From assembly GCA_036873135.1 (NCBI GenBank), contig JAPTYO010000005.1, positions 7,232,166-7,296,165 of the forward strand: DNA of 64,000 bases, in the 5' to 3' direction. This document shows positions 10,034 through 21,874 of this stretch, piece by piece (position 1 is the stretch's first letter; every line of letters starts with the position of its first letter). This DNA comes from Clarkia xantiana subsp. parviflora (lineage: Eukaryota; Streptophyta; Magnoliopsida; Myrtales; Onagraceae). The notes beneath the pieces are model-generated. The model did not search any database and was not told the DNA's origin. It saw only the letters and a program-made list of their open reading frames with translations. The translations under genes and the position numbers were made by a program.

Positions 10034-12826
10034 TTATAGGGGAGGGTAAAAGTAGGAAGAGAGTGAGAAGCCCAAAAACAGCAAACCTCCCACAGTTGCA
10101 ACCGTGCGTTGTGATATCTTGGATGCTAGCATACTTCCTCCCACCACCGCCACTGATGTGCATATCGTGTGTCCCAACGTTGCTCCAACTGCAACTCCTA
10201 CTGCATTCTTGTGCGTTGCTAACTGCACAAGATTTATAGCGGAGGTCATTATTGACACTTTCGTTATACTACACGTAGCTAGCTAATCAATTGATTCATC
10301 ACTTACAGCAATTGTAGCTATTTGACTTCTATCACCCCACTCTGCTAGAAAGGTTAAGATAAACGACTGCACCATTGTTAAAAATAACAAAAACAAATCA
10401 GCACCACAATGTAACCTACTAATAATAACCCACAGTCGTTATCAAAAGTAGAATCAATATATATGTACCTCTAGAAAGATGGGAGTGCAGAATCTTGAGA
10501 AGAACCGACGTGCTGTTGATTTCCCTTGTCCTCCTTCAAGTTTTTCTTCTACCTGAGTAGTTTGTTTTAATCAAACATCTTAGTGTTCACCATGGATCAG
10601 TGGATGTACAACCATCATCAATATCAGTCACTAACGCAAAGGAACACACAAACTTACCTCCTCAATTTCCTTCTTCTGGCTTGACTTCGAATCAGATGAT
10701 CTCCATGCAATATAAAGTAGACGTAATCCAAAGAACAAATATAGGACTGCGTATAAAAAGGAAACACGTCAAATAGTGTGTGGCTATGTATGCAGATTTA
10801 TCAGATTGTCCAGATATCAAGGTTCTCATTAATTCAAGGGTTAATAACTAAAAAACTGTCCAAGGTTACCTTATGTTAAAATTAGGTGTCTGAAGTTTGA
10901 AATGTTAAAATGGACTGTCCCAAGTTTCATTTTTGTTGAAATTTGGTGTCTCGGTGTGATTACTTTAGAGAAGTCAATTTCGACGAAACCGTTTGTCAAA
11001 TTCGAGCTCTCATACACATTCCCTTCTCGTCATCTTGCCGGTACCATCACCTAAAAAGTTGGTCACATCCGGGCAAGTAAATCTCGCTCTATTGTCCTTG
11101 GAAAATGGCTCCACGCCACTCTTCTAGAAACTTTTTTTTTAATATTCAATTTTTAGGTGAAATTTGACGATTTTGTGAAAAGTAAAGAGTGATGGATTAT
11201 GATTGGCTTGGTGGGTTGCTGAAAATGATTGAATGGAGATGAAAAGACGCACAAAGACACCAAATTTCAACAAAAATGAAACTTGGGACAGTCCATTTTA
11301 ACATTTCAAACTTCAGACACCTAATTTTAACATAGGGTAAACCTTGGACAGTTTTTTAGTTATTAACCCTTAATTCAAATAGCGACCAATAAAAATTTAC
11401 TTAGCACTACAGGTGGGAAAGGTGATATACGATTGTTTTCTCCTTGAAGATATTTAATCATTTCAAGAAATAAACATATGGAGTTACATCATTCTTAAGA
11501 AATGATCCAATCGATAAGATTAGTGTCATTACTTTCTAGATGGGAAAAGATGTTAACCTGTGGCTGCACTGTTTGTATGCTTCCTTGATATCAAGTTCGG
11601 CACTATTCTTCCAAGTCCGGTGGAAAGCACCTAATAGATGACATGCAAGAGTTTCAGCATTGAGATCAACCAACTCCTTTGTTAAATAGAATTTGATCTA
11701 TTATGTGTCATAACAAGAGAGGAGAGGGCACACTTACCGTCATGACAAAGAGTGCAGAGAGGGCACCAGATAAAACAATTGATTTTGGGTGACGCATGGC
11801 CATAAGAGCTGCTATTATAAACGTCTCATCTCCAATCTAGCAGCATCAACAGTTTTCAGGATTAGGATTGTCTGGACAAAATATTTAGAGCAATCATCTG
11901 AATATGACATTTAAAGAGGCGGGATTGAGGAATCATGTTCACCGAGCTTACTCAATTAGGTTTTGCTATCTAAACAAATCAGCCAAAGCATTTTAAAGGG
12001 CAGGATCCACAGATCATTACTATCGAGCTTACTATATTGATAATAAAGTCTTCCAATTAACGAAAGAAGTCATATGCATACATCTAGAGTATGCTCAACT
12101 GTGTACAAAGACCAAGCTACATAACCAGGGGATATAGCTAAGGTTGACTCTTGAAACTGAAAGATCCCTCTCTAGAAGAGTTCCCTCTTATATATATATA
12201 TATAATTGCAGCTTCTGGTGGCTTTTAGGTATCCATACTCATAGCAGTTACATATCATGAAAAGGCAAGTAGTATTTAATTTCCCTATGGGAACCTGGAA
12301 ACAAAAAGAGAACACTGACCTCACTGACGAGAATCATAGAAAAACTCGCAAAGAAGGCATCGAAGACTCCAAGACCTGAGTCCAGATCAAGACTGATAGC
12401 ACCTTCGGTACCAGCAGCATTATTTCCAAGTTTATTTAGGATTGTCTGTGCAAGCATACCCATTTCGTGAACACTAATTATTTATAGTAACACAGTTGAT
12501 ATGACCACTTCCATAAAAAAACTCAGCAAAAGCACAGAATACTTAATAAACCAAAACCGGGCTCACTTTGCTGCGGCGACCAAGATTCAGACCAACTGAT
12601 TCAGTATTCTCTTCCTTCTCAGTTCCATCACCTCCTAATTCCTAATCAAGCCAAAGTTCAGTCAACAGCAATTCACAAACGTACCGGAAAGTAAATACAA
12701 ACGATTATAAGCAGAATTGAGAGAAAGAGATACCTTGGCATAGACCGGAGTGAGGACCAGAAGCAGCGCAGAGACAAAGAGGAGAAGACAGAAGCTCCGG
12801 GATCTAGGGCTTGAGAGCAAGCTCAT
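10034..12826 (-). CDS. PML3: GDT1-like (UPF0016/TMEM165) Mn/Ca transporter, nine exons
   Basis: Exons on the minus strand are 12734-12826, 12567-12641, 12320-12445, 11738-11836, 11558-11630, 10658-10746, 10469-10552, 10307-10366 and 10034-10222. All borders are GT-AG with consistent phase, giving 295 residues. The start is the ATG at 12826; the upstream in-frame codon at 12844 is TTG. Residues 1-30 form a hydrophobic signal peptide or anchor. The family's two E-x-G-D-K/R/E-T/S motifs are intact: EIGDET (about 98-103, across the exon 3/4 junction) and EWGDRS (about 222-227), each within a hydrophobic repeat, joined by a charged loop rich in K and E. The C terminus is a hydrophobic segment ending in SSYFYPPL. 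Family knowledge: these proteins move Mn2+ and Ca2+ into secretory compartments, and Arabidopsis PML3, with the same N-terminal extension and length, is a Golgi Mn transporter. Assignment to PML3 rather than PML4/5 rests on that extension. It is the only intact host gene here, and intron 5 carries a MITE. Confidence 0.93.
10838..11369. mobile_element. MULE-type MITE in intron 5 of the GDT1-like gene
   Basis: Near-identical inverted repeats of about 113 bp begin GGGTTAATAACTAAAAAACT at 10838 and end with its complement at 11369. A perfect 9-bp target duplication TTAATTCAA flanks them (10829-10837 and 11370-11378). Long TIRs with a 9-bp duplication define a Mutator-like element. There is no ORF, so it is non-autonomous. 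It lies between exons 5 and 6 of the gene and leaves the splice sites intact. Its TIR pattern resembles the end of the large MULE starting at 32901. Confidence 0.9.
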
Positions 12827-13115
12827 TGCAATAAGTTGGATCAACCTAGGGTGCGGGGAAAAGTGATTGAGATCTCGACCTCGATCTATAGAAAGCTTCC
12901 TTCTTCCTCCGCAATCAATTAAGGAAGAAAGGGAGCTGAAGATTCAGATCTCGAGGGAGGGAGGGAACGAGAGAGATCCCAATGAAGATTTTCTTCTCGG
13001 GAGTTTCTCATATGGAGGACGCTCGGTAGATAGTGTGATACATACAACAACTGTTTCCTTTCCTTTGACGAGTCGGCTGAATGAAATTCGACCTCACCGA
13101 TTTAAAAAATGAAAT
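12827..13115 (-). promoter_or_regulatory. Probable 5' UTR and proximal promoter of the GDT1-like gene
   Basis: This lies between the ATG at 12826 and the next repeat-like DNA. It is purine-rich on the plus strand (CT-rich on the gene strand), which is typical of plant 5' leaders. I cannot place a TATA box or the transcription start with confidence. Confidence 0.4.
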
Positions 13116-13129
13116 GACAAAAAGGCAAC

Positions 13130-13673
13130 CTGATTTATGCACCTAATTGCAAATTGGACGACCTATCTTTTTTCCCCCAAAATTGAGGGGGCGTTTTTTT
13201 TATTTTAATCAAAACCGAACTTTATTGAATTAAGAATTACACAATACAAAGTAGAACATACCTGCTCTGAGGGGATTGGTTAACACCCAAGACCCGAACT
13301 AGAGCAGGTGCTAACAAAATAACGTAAGCAAATATAACAGAGTAGGAAACAGAAATGCAAACGATAGTAAAAAAACTAAAACATCGGACCGGCTTAAAGG
13401 TAGATATGACCCTAGACAAAGGATAGTAGATTGAAGATGAGGAAATTCACTGATACAGCAGCACTCGTAGCCCTTCGGTGGGTAGAAGAATCTCTCGAGA
13501 GAGCGACATAGCTAACAGAGGACCTGCACACCAAGCGATACCAGACAGGACCCACAATAGAATCGGAACACACACAACTCCATAAACAAACAAAGATGAC
13601 CGCATGACCGGTGCAAAGATTTCTGAGTGGTAGGGGCTGGACGAAACCAGTCTACCGAAACACCCCTGCCCCG
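13130..13673. other. Intergenic, unclassified
   Basis: No gene is recognised. A T-run at 13193-13201 followed by AACCGAACTTTATTGAATTAAG resembles the antisense 3' end of a retroposon, but no domain or target duplication is evident. Confidence 0.35.
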
Positions 13674-13674
13674 C

Positions 13675-14556
13675 GTTTGGATGAACGTAATATGAGATTA
13701 CTTGAAATGAGAGATTACAAGTAATGTGAGCTAAGTAATGTGAGCTAAGTAATGTGAGCTAAGTAATGTAATGTTATATTGCAATGTTTGGTTGTGCTGT
13801 AATGTGTAACGTAATGTTAAATTACAGTGTTTGGTATGTGTTGTAATGTGCATTGTAAGGTAACTTTATTATTATTATTATATTAATCTATGTGAGAATA
13901 TATTATATATTAATATGATAAGATTTAAAAAAATATATATATTTTAGATAACAACTAACTTCTTAAAAATTATTTGTGTGGTTAATACCATAGTCATTTA
14001 TGAATTATTAAGACTAAATATTTAAACTCAATACACACTATTACTAAAATTCTAGTAATTAAAACATTATATACAATTTTATAAGACAGATTTCATACAA
14101 AAAATGAAATGAAAAAGATTTACTCATTTTATACGAACATCATGTGCGTTATTATTTATTATAATAATGAGTTATGAAGTATATAAAAAATAAAAATAAA
14201 AACTAGTAAAAATAAAAATATAATCGTCATAATAAACTATAAAGATAATACAAAATATTTTATCTATCTAATTAATAATGATAAAATAATAACACTCCGA
14301 AATGTTGGATGTAATCTCACATTACATCAGTTTTTGGATGTAATCTCACATTACGTTGAATGGAGTTTTGACGTAATCTCACATTACATCTGTTTGTAAT
14401 CTCACATTGCGTTGAATGGAGTTTTGACGTAATCCCATATTACAAATGGACATTACATTACAATGTGCATTACGTCGGTTGGCAAACCAAACAACTTAAT
14501 GTGAATGTGATGTGGGACGTAATGTGAGATTAGATCCCACATTACATCCATCCAAA
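13675..14556. mobile_element. TIR element with GTTTGGATG ends
   Basis: The left end GCGTTTGGATGAACGTAAT (from about 13675) and the right end ATTACATCCATCCAAACAT (to about 14556) are imperfect inverted repeats. GTAATGTGAG words fill both arms, and a GTAATGTGAGCTAA unit is repeated in tandem at 13721-13765. GTTTGG termini recall Tourist/Harbinger MITEs, but no clean TWA duplication is visible. No coding capacity is seen. Confidence 0.5.
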
Positions 14557-14559
14557 CAT

Positions 14560-15271
14560 TGTTAGATCGTGTCCCTCGAGTCGTCAGGTCTCTGATCCGA
14601 GTGGCACTTTTCACGGGTTATTCGTTCTCTTTCTTGATCCGTCTAGCTTGTCTGTCTGATCTGTTCCTTCGCTTCCTGTCGACCTGCACAAGGGGCAGTA
14701 CCGAGCACGGAGAGGGAGGGTGGTGCTCGGTGAACCCTCTTTGATGCTTAAGTAAGTCTGAGTTCTCTAGAGAGATAAAATCCTAGAGAGAAGGAAGAGC
14801 TAGGTATGCAAAGATGTAAACTTGTTGGAATGAATGGAACTTGTGGAGTATATATAGGCAACGGTGTCATTAAGGTGGCTTAATGACACTGTTAATCCCT
14901 AAATGTACTCAGTTAACACATAATAACATGATTAAACCCTTAAAGCATGGAGTAGTGGGCAAAATTAAGGGAGGTCGGGGTTGGGCGGAAAATCCGACCC
15001 CCAAGGCCTAAAATCGGGTTAGCTTGCCCAACCCCTCCTAGGAGTGGTTGGGCGAGCCAACCCGATCTACCCTAGGAGAGATCGGGTTGCCAGCCCGATC
15101 TCACCTAGGTGAGTTCGAAGGATGGGTCCGGGCGAGTATTTTGGCTCGTCCGGACCGTTAGCGTTGCGGGTGAAGTGTTCGGGTCAAAGTTTCGATTTGC
15201 AATCATAAGTGGGGTGATCAAAATAAGACAGTCCGAACTAAAACGGGTTCAAATTGGGCGTATATCCATCA
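14560..15271 (-). repeat. LTR of the relic (3' LTR, minus strand)
   Basis: It begins TGTTAG (14560) and ends ATCCATCA (15271), the complement of the TGATGGATATACGCCC start of element C LTRs. It shares with them the GTCATTAAG/CTTAATGAC inverted repeat (about 14868-14891), a TATA-like stretch (about 14851-14858) and palindromic CCTAGG repeats. Only three CCTAGG centres remain (about 15038-15106). Confidence 0.75.
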
Positions 15272-15669
15272 CATGCCCCAGAGTCAACCAATGGCTTAAC
15301 CCTTGATTGACTCTATTTTATGATGGGATGACACGCACAATTTGAAACCGGGACTTTACCTCTTGGCGAAACCTTTGCTTGTCTGTAGGCGCATTTTTCG
15401 GCCTTGTCCTCCGTTTCTCAAAATAGAGGAATTGTAAATTTTAGAGTAAACGTGCACATGCCTAGGCACGTGTCCGTAAAATATGGATGTGATAATAAAA
15501 AATCCAACCTTTCCATGCGTGCATTTTAAAAATACGTACGTGCATGGGGATGCAATTCAATCATGGATATGAGTCGATGTACCTCAATTTCATATGGGGT
15601 GAGTCTACGCCGGGAAACATATTTGAATTGGGTCCAAAAAATTTCTAAGTATGGGAAAGTGAGATACAT

Positions 15670-15960
15670 GCTTATAGGGTGCTAACTTGGGTAGAGATGG
15701 ATATACCATGAACATGAAAGTGTGTATTAGCATACATGCAAGTAAAAACACAAGTATGGAAGTGGGTGTACACATGTTGTGATCGTGGACATGAATGTAT
15801 GCAGGAATATATGGCAGCCATGTACATGGATGTCTGAATGTTTGAACTCACGGGAGTGTGTATGCGTGCATGCACGTGAGTGCAAGCATAAACATGTATG
15901 TATGCATGGACGGGTTGTGAACATAAGCATGAGTGATGGTATTGGTGCACTTATAGATAT
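15670..15960. repeat. CATG/CATGCA-rich simple-sequence tract
   Basis: Many ATGTATGCATG and GTGCATGCACGTG words occur in the relic's internal region. Open frames on both strands here are by-products of this composition and match no family I know. Confidence 0.5.
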
Positions 15961-16314
15961 AAATCATAAATATGAATATAAGTGCAAGGGTGAGAGTATA
16001 GACCCCCTTTTACCCAAGGATGCGAGCTCTGTCCCTCGATGGGACACAACGTTCTGCCTCCCTTGTACTAGCGAGAGCACTATCTTTTAACCTCGGCTTC
16101 TGACAGGTGCGACATTTTTCTTCACTTGTTGGAACGCGTGTGTAGCTCTTGAACCTTGCCCTGCAATTCATTCTACATAAAAGTGAGGGTGAAAATGCTT
16201 AAAAGCTTTCTTCTTACCCGCCGCGTGCGAAGGGGTTTATCGACATATGTTAAGGGTTGACCTTCCTTCGGATGTGTCGGAGCGTTAATCCTTTTGGGGA
16301 AGCTAATAGTTCAC

Positions 16315-17216
16315 CCTCTTTGTGACGCTTTGGGGTTTTTCCTTTTGGCGGTGTATCTCGCCCTTTGATGGTCGGATCTCTTGGGTGTTGGTTTTGCCCC
16401 CGTAGCTTGATGTTGAGGTTGCCCCCGTAATGGGCGTATCCCGCCCTTCCATGAGTAAGGGTCGACCTTTGCGTCGGTTGCTAGGATGGCTTGTCCACCT
16501 TTGGGGAGTTTTCTCCTTTGGACAAGGAGACCATGAAGATCATTTATCAAAGCAATGGGATCAAATCTCATTGTCCTGTGTCTTGGGTGTCCGAGGTGGA
16601 CTTGTATGAGGCGGGGATTCGCTTGACCCTTCCTTTCATGAGTCTGGTATGTCATTAATCCTCTTGTTTTCATTCATCTTTTGTTCCTCATTGTAGGTTG
16701 GTTTCATGGGAAAACGTATAATGTGCAGGCGGAACGTTCTGAACGCACCGTTGATTTGGATAGGCAGAATGTATCCTCTAGCTCCGCTTATGAGGTCAAG
16801 AAATATTCTAAGTCAGGGAAGGCTGCAGAGGCTTCTAGTATGTTCTTTTTCTATTCTCTTTCCTTTATGATATACTTATGACTGTCCTCATGTTGCTTTC
16901 TTCTTGTTGTTAGAGCATTCGCCCCTGGTTACCGAGCGGGTTCTTGCGGTGGGCAAGAGTTCAAGTCAATCCAAATCTTAGGCACAGAAATCTGATTCTG
17001 AGGTCGAGCCCTCGACTGCCAAGAAGAAGAAAGTCGTGAGAGACTCTCCTTCAAGTGCCCGTTTGCCAACTCCCTCTCGTGATAAGGAGATAGTGGTCGA
17101 AGAGGCGCCCTTTTTTCTTGACGAAGGGAAGCAACCTGTGGATGGCGATGAGATGACCATAGATCTTGATGTCTCTCCTCCATCCTCTGCTCCCCAGTCG
17201 AGGGGCCGAGTCTCAG
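16315..17216 (+). pseudogene. Antisense additional ORF (aORF) of the relic, degenerate
   Basis: This is transcriptionally opposite to its retrotransposon. The visible blocks are up to 16646 (...EVDLYEAGIRLT...), 16697-16837 (GWFHGKTYNVQ...SSSAYEVKKYS) and 16914-17216 (HSPLVTERVLAVG...PTPSRDKEIVVEEAP), each with GT/AG-like borders. They match, in order, the aORF exons of element C (WFHGKTYNMQ, RSPLVTERVVSVG, TLSRDKEMVVEEVP). A TAG at about 16978-16980 interrupts the third block. The 5' Transposase_28-like domain is incomplete and the 3' coiled-coil exon is missing. Confidence 0.65.
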
Positions 17217-17703
17217 GTCTGCTTCTTCTTCATGTAGGTTTGATGACTTTGAAGGTGCCTTTGGCATACCTATGGGGTCATGTGAATAACCATTGTGTTG
17301 AAGATCTTGCTTTTGGTGATGGGTGTGATCATCCCATTTCACTGAGACTCCTTTCTTTTGTCATGGCTTTAATTAAGATAGAAAATTTCTGCTTGAAAGT
17401 TTAGTGGAGACTGCTCTCGAGTTAGCCTTTACTAGTATCATAGTTGTTATCGTTGTGGGGGTCGTTTCGTTATATGCCCCCGATAGTGCATGCCGTGATT
17501 CTCCGCTTTATGGTTGATTTCGTGAAATATAGAGGTTGTCTTCATATTGAGGACGTCTCCTACCTGGTATCATTCAGGAAGGTTGAAATATAATTGCAGA
17601 CCTTTGATGAGCGTATGAAGGGTATTGCTTTTCCCTTTTCCTTGAACCTCCTCTTAAGGTTAGACGTAGGCTCTTTAGGTTTGTGGTCGTGATAGCATCC
17701 TCG

Positions 17704-17902
17704 CGATGTGTATACTTGATAGCCTTTTCTTGGTGTGTGAACATGATAGCCACCTCTTGGTATGTGGACATGATAGCCACTTTGTAGTGTGTGGACATGA
17801 TAGCCACTTCGGGTCGTGTGCACATGATAGCCACTTCGCGTCGTGTGGACATGATAGCCACTTCGCGTCGTGTGGACATGATAGCAACTTCGCGATGTAT
17901 GG
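17704..17902. repeat. 27-bp tandem repeat, about 7 units
   Basis: Units of the type GTGTGGACATGATAGCCACT follow one another with minor changes. All six frames stay partly open across it because 27 is divisible by 3, so the short peptides predicted here are not evidence of a gene. It lies in the relic's array region between gag-side and aORF-side sequence. Confidence 0.85.
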
Positions 17903-18394
17903 AGTTGTGCTTTAGCATTCCTTTCTTATTGGAGAACCTTCATCGCTATAGTTGCCTTTTATTTAGGCTATGATTGTTGGGTTTGGTCCTGACATTTTGT
18001 CTTGTCTGATGTTGTATCTTTTATGCTTTTGGGATGCCCCCTTCGTAAGATGTGCTTGACAATATGCCAGGGAGATGCTTTTTCGACAGTCATGCTTGAC
18101 GATGTTCAAGTCGAATGCGAGCAGAGGTCACGCGAGGGCGGCATGCGGGACAGTAATGTTTGTCAGAGGTTGCCTTGGGTGACTTGTTAGGCGATTCTTC
18201 TTCGTAGGTCATTTTGAATGACTTGTGATTTGCTTGCCTATTGTTGAGTTTCTTTTCTTTTGTCGAAGGGTTCTTTCGTTACTCCACTTTACTTTTGTCA
18301 TGCCTGCATTGTCATCATAAACAAACTTGGATGTTTCTCATATCATATAACCTTAAAAGGAAGGCTTTTCAAGATACATTCTTGGGGACGTTAT

Positions 18395-19235
18395 AAACAT
18401 TTTCACGAGATAGGGTCTTGGATGACGCGGAATGTGTTCGCGAGATAGGCTCTCGGAGCGCACATAGAGTTATCACGAGATAGGCTCTCGGAGGACGCAG
18501 AATATGTTCGCGAGATAGGCTCTCGGAGGGCACATAATTAGTTCGCGAGATAGGCTCTCGTAGGGCACATAATTTTTCACGAGATAGGCTCTCAGAGGGC
18601 ACGTAACTTTTCACGAGATAGGCTCTCGGAGGGCATGGAACTTTTCACGAGATAGGCTCTCAGAGGGCACATAACTTTTCACGAGATAGGCTCTCGGAGG
18701 GCACATAATTAGTTCGTGAGATAGGCTCTAGGCGGGCACGGAATTTTCACGAGATAGGCTCTCGGAGGGCATGAAAATTTTTACAAGATTGGCTCCCGGA
18801 GGGCACATAACTATTCACAGGATAGGCTCCTGGATGGCACAGAGTTAGTTAACAAGATACGCTCTTAGGGGCGTCGAATCTTTTCAAGGGATTGGCTCCC
18901 GGATGGCACATAATGTTTCACAGGATTGGCTCCTGGACGGCATAGAATTTCGTAGTCTAAAAACTACTCTCAAGATACGCTCTTGGGGGCGTCGAAATTT
19001 TTCACGAGATAGGCTTCCGGAGGGCACAAACTGTTCACGGGATAGGCTCCTGGAGGGCACAAAATTTCGTAGTTTAAAAATACTCTCAAGATACGCTCTT
19101 GGGGGCGTAGAAAATGTTCACGGGACTGGCTCCCGGAGGGCGCAGAATTTGGTCGTAATTTAAAATTACTCTCAAGATACGCTCTTGGGGGCGTCGAAAC
19201 TGTTCGCAGGATAGGCTCCTGGAGGGCACATAATG
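18395..19235. repeat. Tandem array of about 30-bp units in the relic
   Basis: Over 20 units of the form CACGAGATAGGCTCTCGGAG plus GGCACATAA-like sequence. At 18960-19200 they are interspersed with CTCAAGATACGCTCTTGGGG units. The latter are the complement of the CCCCAAGAGCGTATCTTGAG repeats in element C, and the former resemble C's CCTCCGGGAGCCTATCCTGT units. Both elements therefore carry the same two repeat families in the same place. Confidence 0.85.
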
Positions 19236-19761
19236 TGACTTTTACCTGGTGGTATTTTCTATGTAGGATGTGTCCTTGGTAGGTCGTCTGAATCTTTACT
19301 TGAGTTTTCTTTCTATGAAATTGCCTGTTACCTAGGCTTTTATTGAGTGTGGGAGATCACCTTTCGGGGGCGATGCTTGTATGGTGCCAACTTAGGACGA
19401 GTCCGTACAGGGAGTTGATGCTATTTTTCCTCTTATGTGACCTCTTCTAGGAGAAGTGGTGATGCATGTTCTTGTGACCTCCTGCTTCTAATCTCTTCTT
19501 TTACACTTAGGTGGACTACCAAGCACTTGTTCGTTTGGTCCCCCCAAGTTGCTTGGTGGTCACACCGCCTTTCATATTTGGATGTTAAAGGCCCCTCGTT
19601 CATTTTCTTGGTTGGGTACCCCTTATGCTTGGGGCTCCCTAATCTTGTGTTGAATTTGACATGTCTGCTTGTTTGGGTGCGATGGGTGTCCCTTGTAGGA
19701 CTTACACTTTCTCATGCTTTCTTGTTTCAGTCATAGCCATGGTTTGGACAGTGCCTTTGCC

Positions 19762-20081
19762 TGATGTACCTCTTTAATTGGCCCAAATTTAGGCCAGCCC
19801 AATTCCTTGATGTTTTGGCCAAAATATAGAGTAAAAGCCCTAGATGGGCTTTGCTCACCTCCTCTTATAAATAGAAGGTGTTAGGGTATTTCTTGGGGTT
19901 AATCACTCTTCCCTTTAGTTGACAAGGAAAGAAATACATCTCCCTATTTCCTAAGGGTTTCGGCCGAACCATAACACACACAAAGAGGTGCCGAAATTGT
20001 GTCAACAATTTACCCTATAGATACATCCCGTCACTGTATTGAAGAGGCTTTATTCCGTAATTATATCCCCTAAATCCGACA
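19762..20081 (+). repeat. Possible solo LTR or LTR fragment
   Basis: The segment runs from TGATGTACC to AATCCGACA, has a TATAAATA box at 19866-19873 and a GGGTTTCGGCCGAACC block typical of copia-like LTRs in this window. The flanks do not form a convincing 5-bp duplication, so the exact borders and identity are uncertain. Confidence 0.35.
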
Positions 20082-20157
20082 ATCGCCAGCCCCAGACCCG
20101 CCCTGCGGGTCAACATGGTCGACCCGTGCCCATCCAATACATTTGAGGGGCGGTTCG

Positions 20158-20756
20158 TGTTGGATTACGGGGACGTAATACTACGGAATGCTAAACGTGT
20201 ACTAGTAAGTAATCTAATTACGCAGCGGAATAATGTACAAATACCTTTTAGCTTTCCTGCCCAAGAACGTTGTGGAGGGAGTTCTGATCCTCCGGCCGGA
20301 ACCCGTACAAGTTCTTAGCGAGAAGAAGTCCTAAGCGGTATAAACTCCACAGCAAATCCCCTGATCGATTCTTCAACGGGGACAGAACCTCAGACTGAAT
20401 TCTCGGAAGCAATTTGGCACACAAATGGTGGTGTTAAAGGGCTGGCCGAATTATGCTTGTAGAGAGAAAAGGGATTTCTCTCAAATCACAACTTAGGAGG
20501 AGTTGTGATCAAGGTGTATTTTGGGAGTGACCCCAAGACCTCCTTATATAGTGGGAGGAGGAGAAAATCCTCCTCCCTACTATTAGGGTTTCGGCCGACT
20601 ATGCTATGTGGGTGGGAGGCCCAATTTTGGGCCTCCCATGTCACATGGGAATTGGGTCTGACCCAATTAGCCCTAATGTGACATTTACCTAATTATCTTA
20701 GGTAACCACATATATTAATGGGCTAGCCTACGGCGCCACGTCACCATATGCTAACA
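20158..20756 (-). repeat. 3' LTR of the copia element
   Basis: The plus strand runs TGTTGGATTACGGGG...ATATGCTAACA. A minus-strand TATATAAG box lies at 20543-20550. The inverted words AGGCCCAATTTTGGGCCT (20610-20640) form a strong palindrome. It matches 31814-32410 with substitutions and small indels, implying an old insertion. Confidence 0.9.
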
Positions 20757-21874
20757 GCTCCCACTCGCCGGAATGGGAGGGTGCCTGTTAATGTATTGTC
20801 ATCCAATAGCATCAACTTTTCTATCTCCAGTTATTGTCTCCGTCTCCGAATAGTTCATACGAGGTTTGCCGTGCGACCGGTGGATACGACGGGCATCGTG
20901 CTACTCATCTGTTAGGAGTGTTGTAGCGCCCGCAGAACGTTGATTCCCTTTCTTAAATCAATCCTGTCAAAAATAAAATATGTACCGCACTATATCCTTG
21001 GTCAACTGATAATTCTCCAATTGCCCAGTTTTCCACATAGGAATACTTCTCCAGGGCATCCGTACAAGTGTTCACAACCTTCAACTAATATCCAATTGGT
21101 GGCCACCTAGTGAGCACAAGATTCGGTGAATTATATGAACATGACCATCCCCATCACTTATACCCTTGGTCTAACTCAACCGGTTTCCAAAGACGTGGTC
21201 ACTTGGCCGTTTTCTTTGGCTCTACGCTTGTACGCCAGGAAGCGAACATTGAGCTAGACCATAGGTATAAGTTCTGAGTCCGAGAGGATACTTTGGATGC
21301 CTCTTCATAAGACACCCGGGATAAATCACACGCTCAAGCTAAAGAAGTATGCGCCCTTTGAATCACAAGGATTCTAGCTAGCACAAACGAGCATGACCCC
21401 GTGGTCGAACATGGCACGTGTAGTATGAAGCACGCGTCGATAGCACACCTGGACAAGCCAGGGGTGGAATATGCCTATCATGTTATCGCAGAGTCTTTCA
21501 TCTTGCCCTGAATGTGATTTTAATGATAGACAGATTCCAACACGACGATTTACAAAATGAAGATTAAGTCATGCTTTAAGCGTGACCAAGTTATCGTTTC
21601 GTTTAACCATATTTATCCCCCTGGTTCTTAGGCAATCTTGTTGTGGTAAAGGTCCCCCTCTCCTACAAGATGACTGTGCCTGTGTGACGAGGCAAGGTTC
21701 ACATTCGACATAATTTTGGTGGAAGACTTTTACTTCTTCCTACGACTTAGTTTATAGACCGAAAAATCTGATGTTATTTATCATTATGACGTCGATAGAT
21801 CATATACTCAATTTGCAATTCTTTTATTCAATCGAAATATTATTTCAAATTTCATCACTCATACAAGCCACTTA
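20757..21874. other. 3' non-coding region of the copia element
   Basis: Between the polypurine tract and the RNase H stop codon there are about 1.1 kb without a supported ORF, an unusually long 3' untranslated region for a copia element. I see no inserted element with borders. Confidence 0.5.

Larger units (their letters stand above)
14560..19735 (-). mobile_element. Truncated Tat-like LTR retrotransposon relic, same lineage as element C
   Basis: The minus strand reads as an element whose 3' LTR is at 14560-15271. The sequence next to it (15272-15340) is the complement of the segment just before the 3' LTR of element C: both hold the long AATAGAGTCAATCAAGGGTT-type block and the TTTCAAATTG block. 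Farther right come the oppositely oriented ORF (16315-17216) and two tandem-repeat arrays. No gag, primer site or 5' LTR is found, so it is 5'-truncated, and the right border is approximate. It is far more diverged than element C. Confidence 0.75.

Noticed and set aside
12827..12844. Extension of the GDT1-like protein start to 12844
   Set aside because: The codon at 12844 is TTG; the first in-frame ATG is at 12826, which gives a proper hydrophobic N terminus.
15672..16090. His/Cys-rich peptides of 92-103 codons
   Set aside because: They are produced by the CATG-rich simple-sequence tract, open on both strands at once.
18395..19235. CRISPR-like regular repeats
   Set aside because: The units are directly tandem with no unique spacers, vary in sequence, and lie inside a plant retrotransposon.
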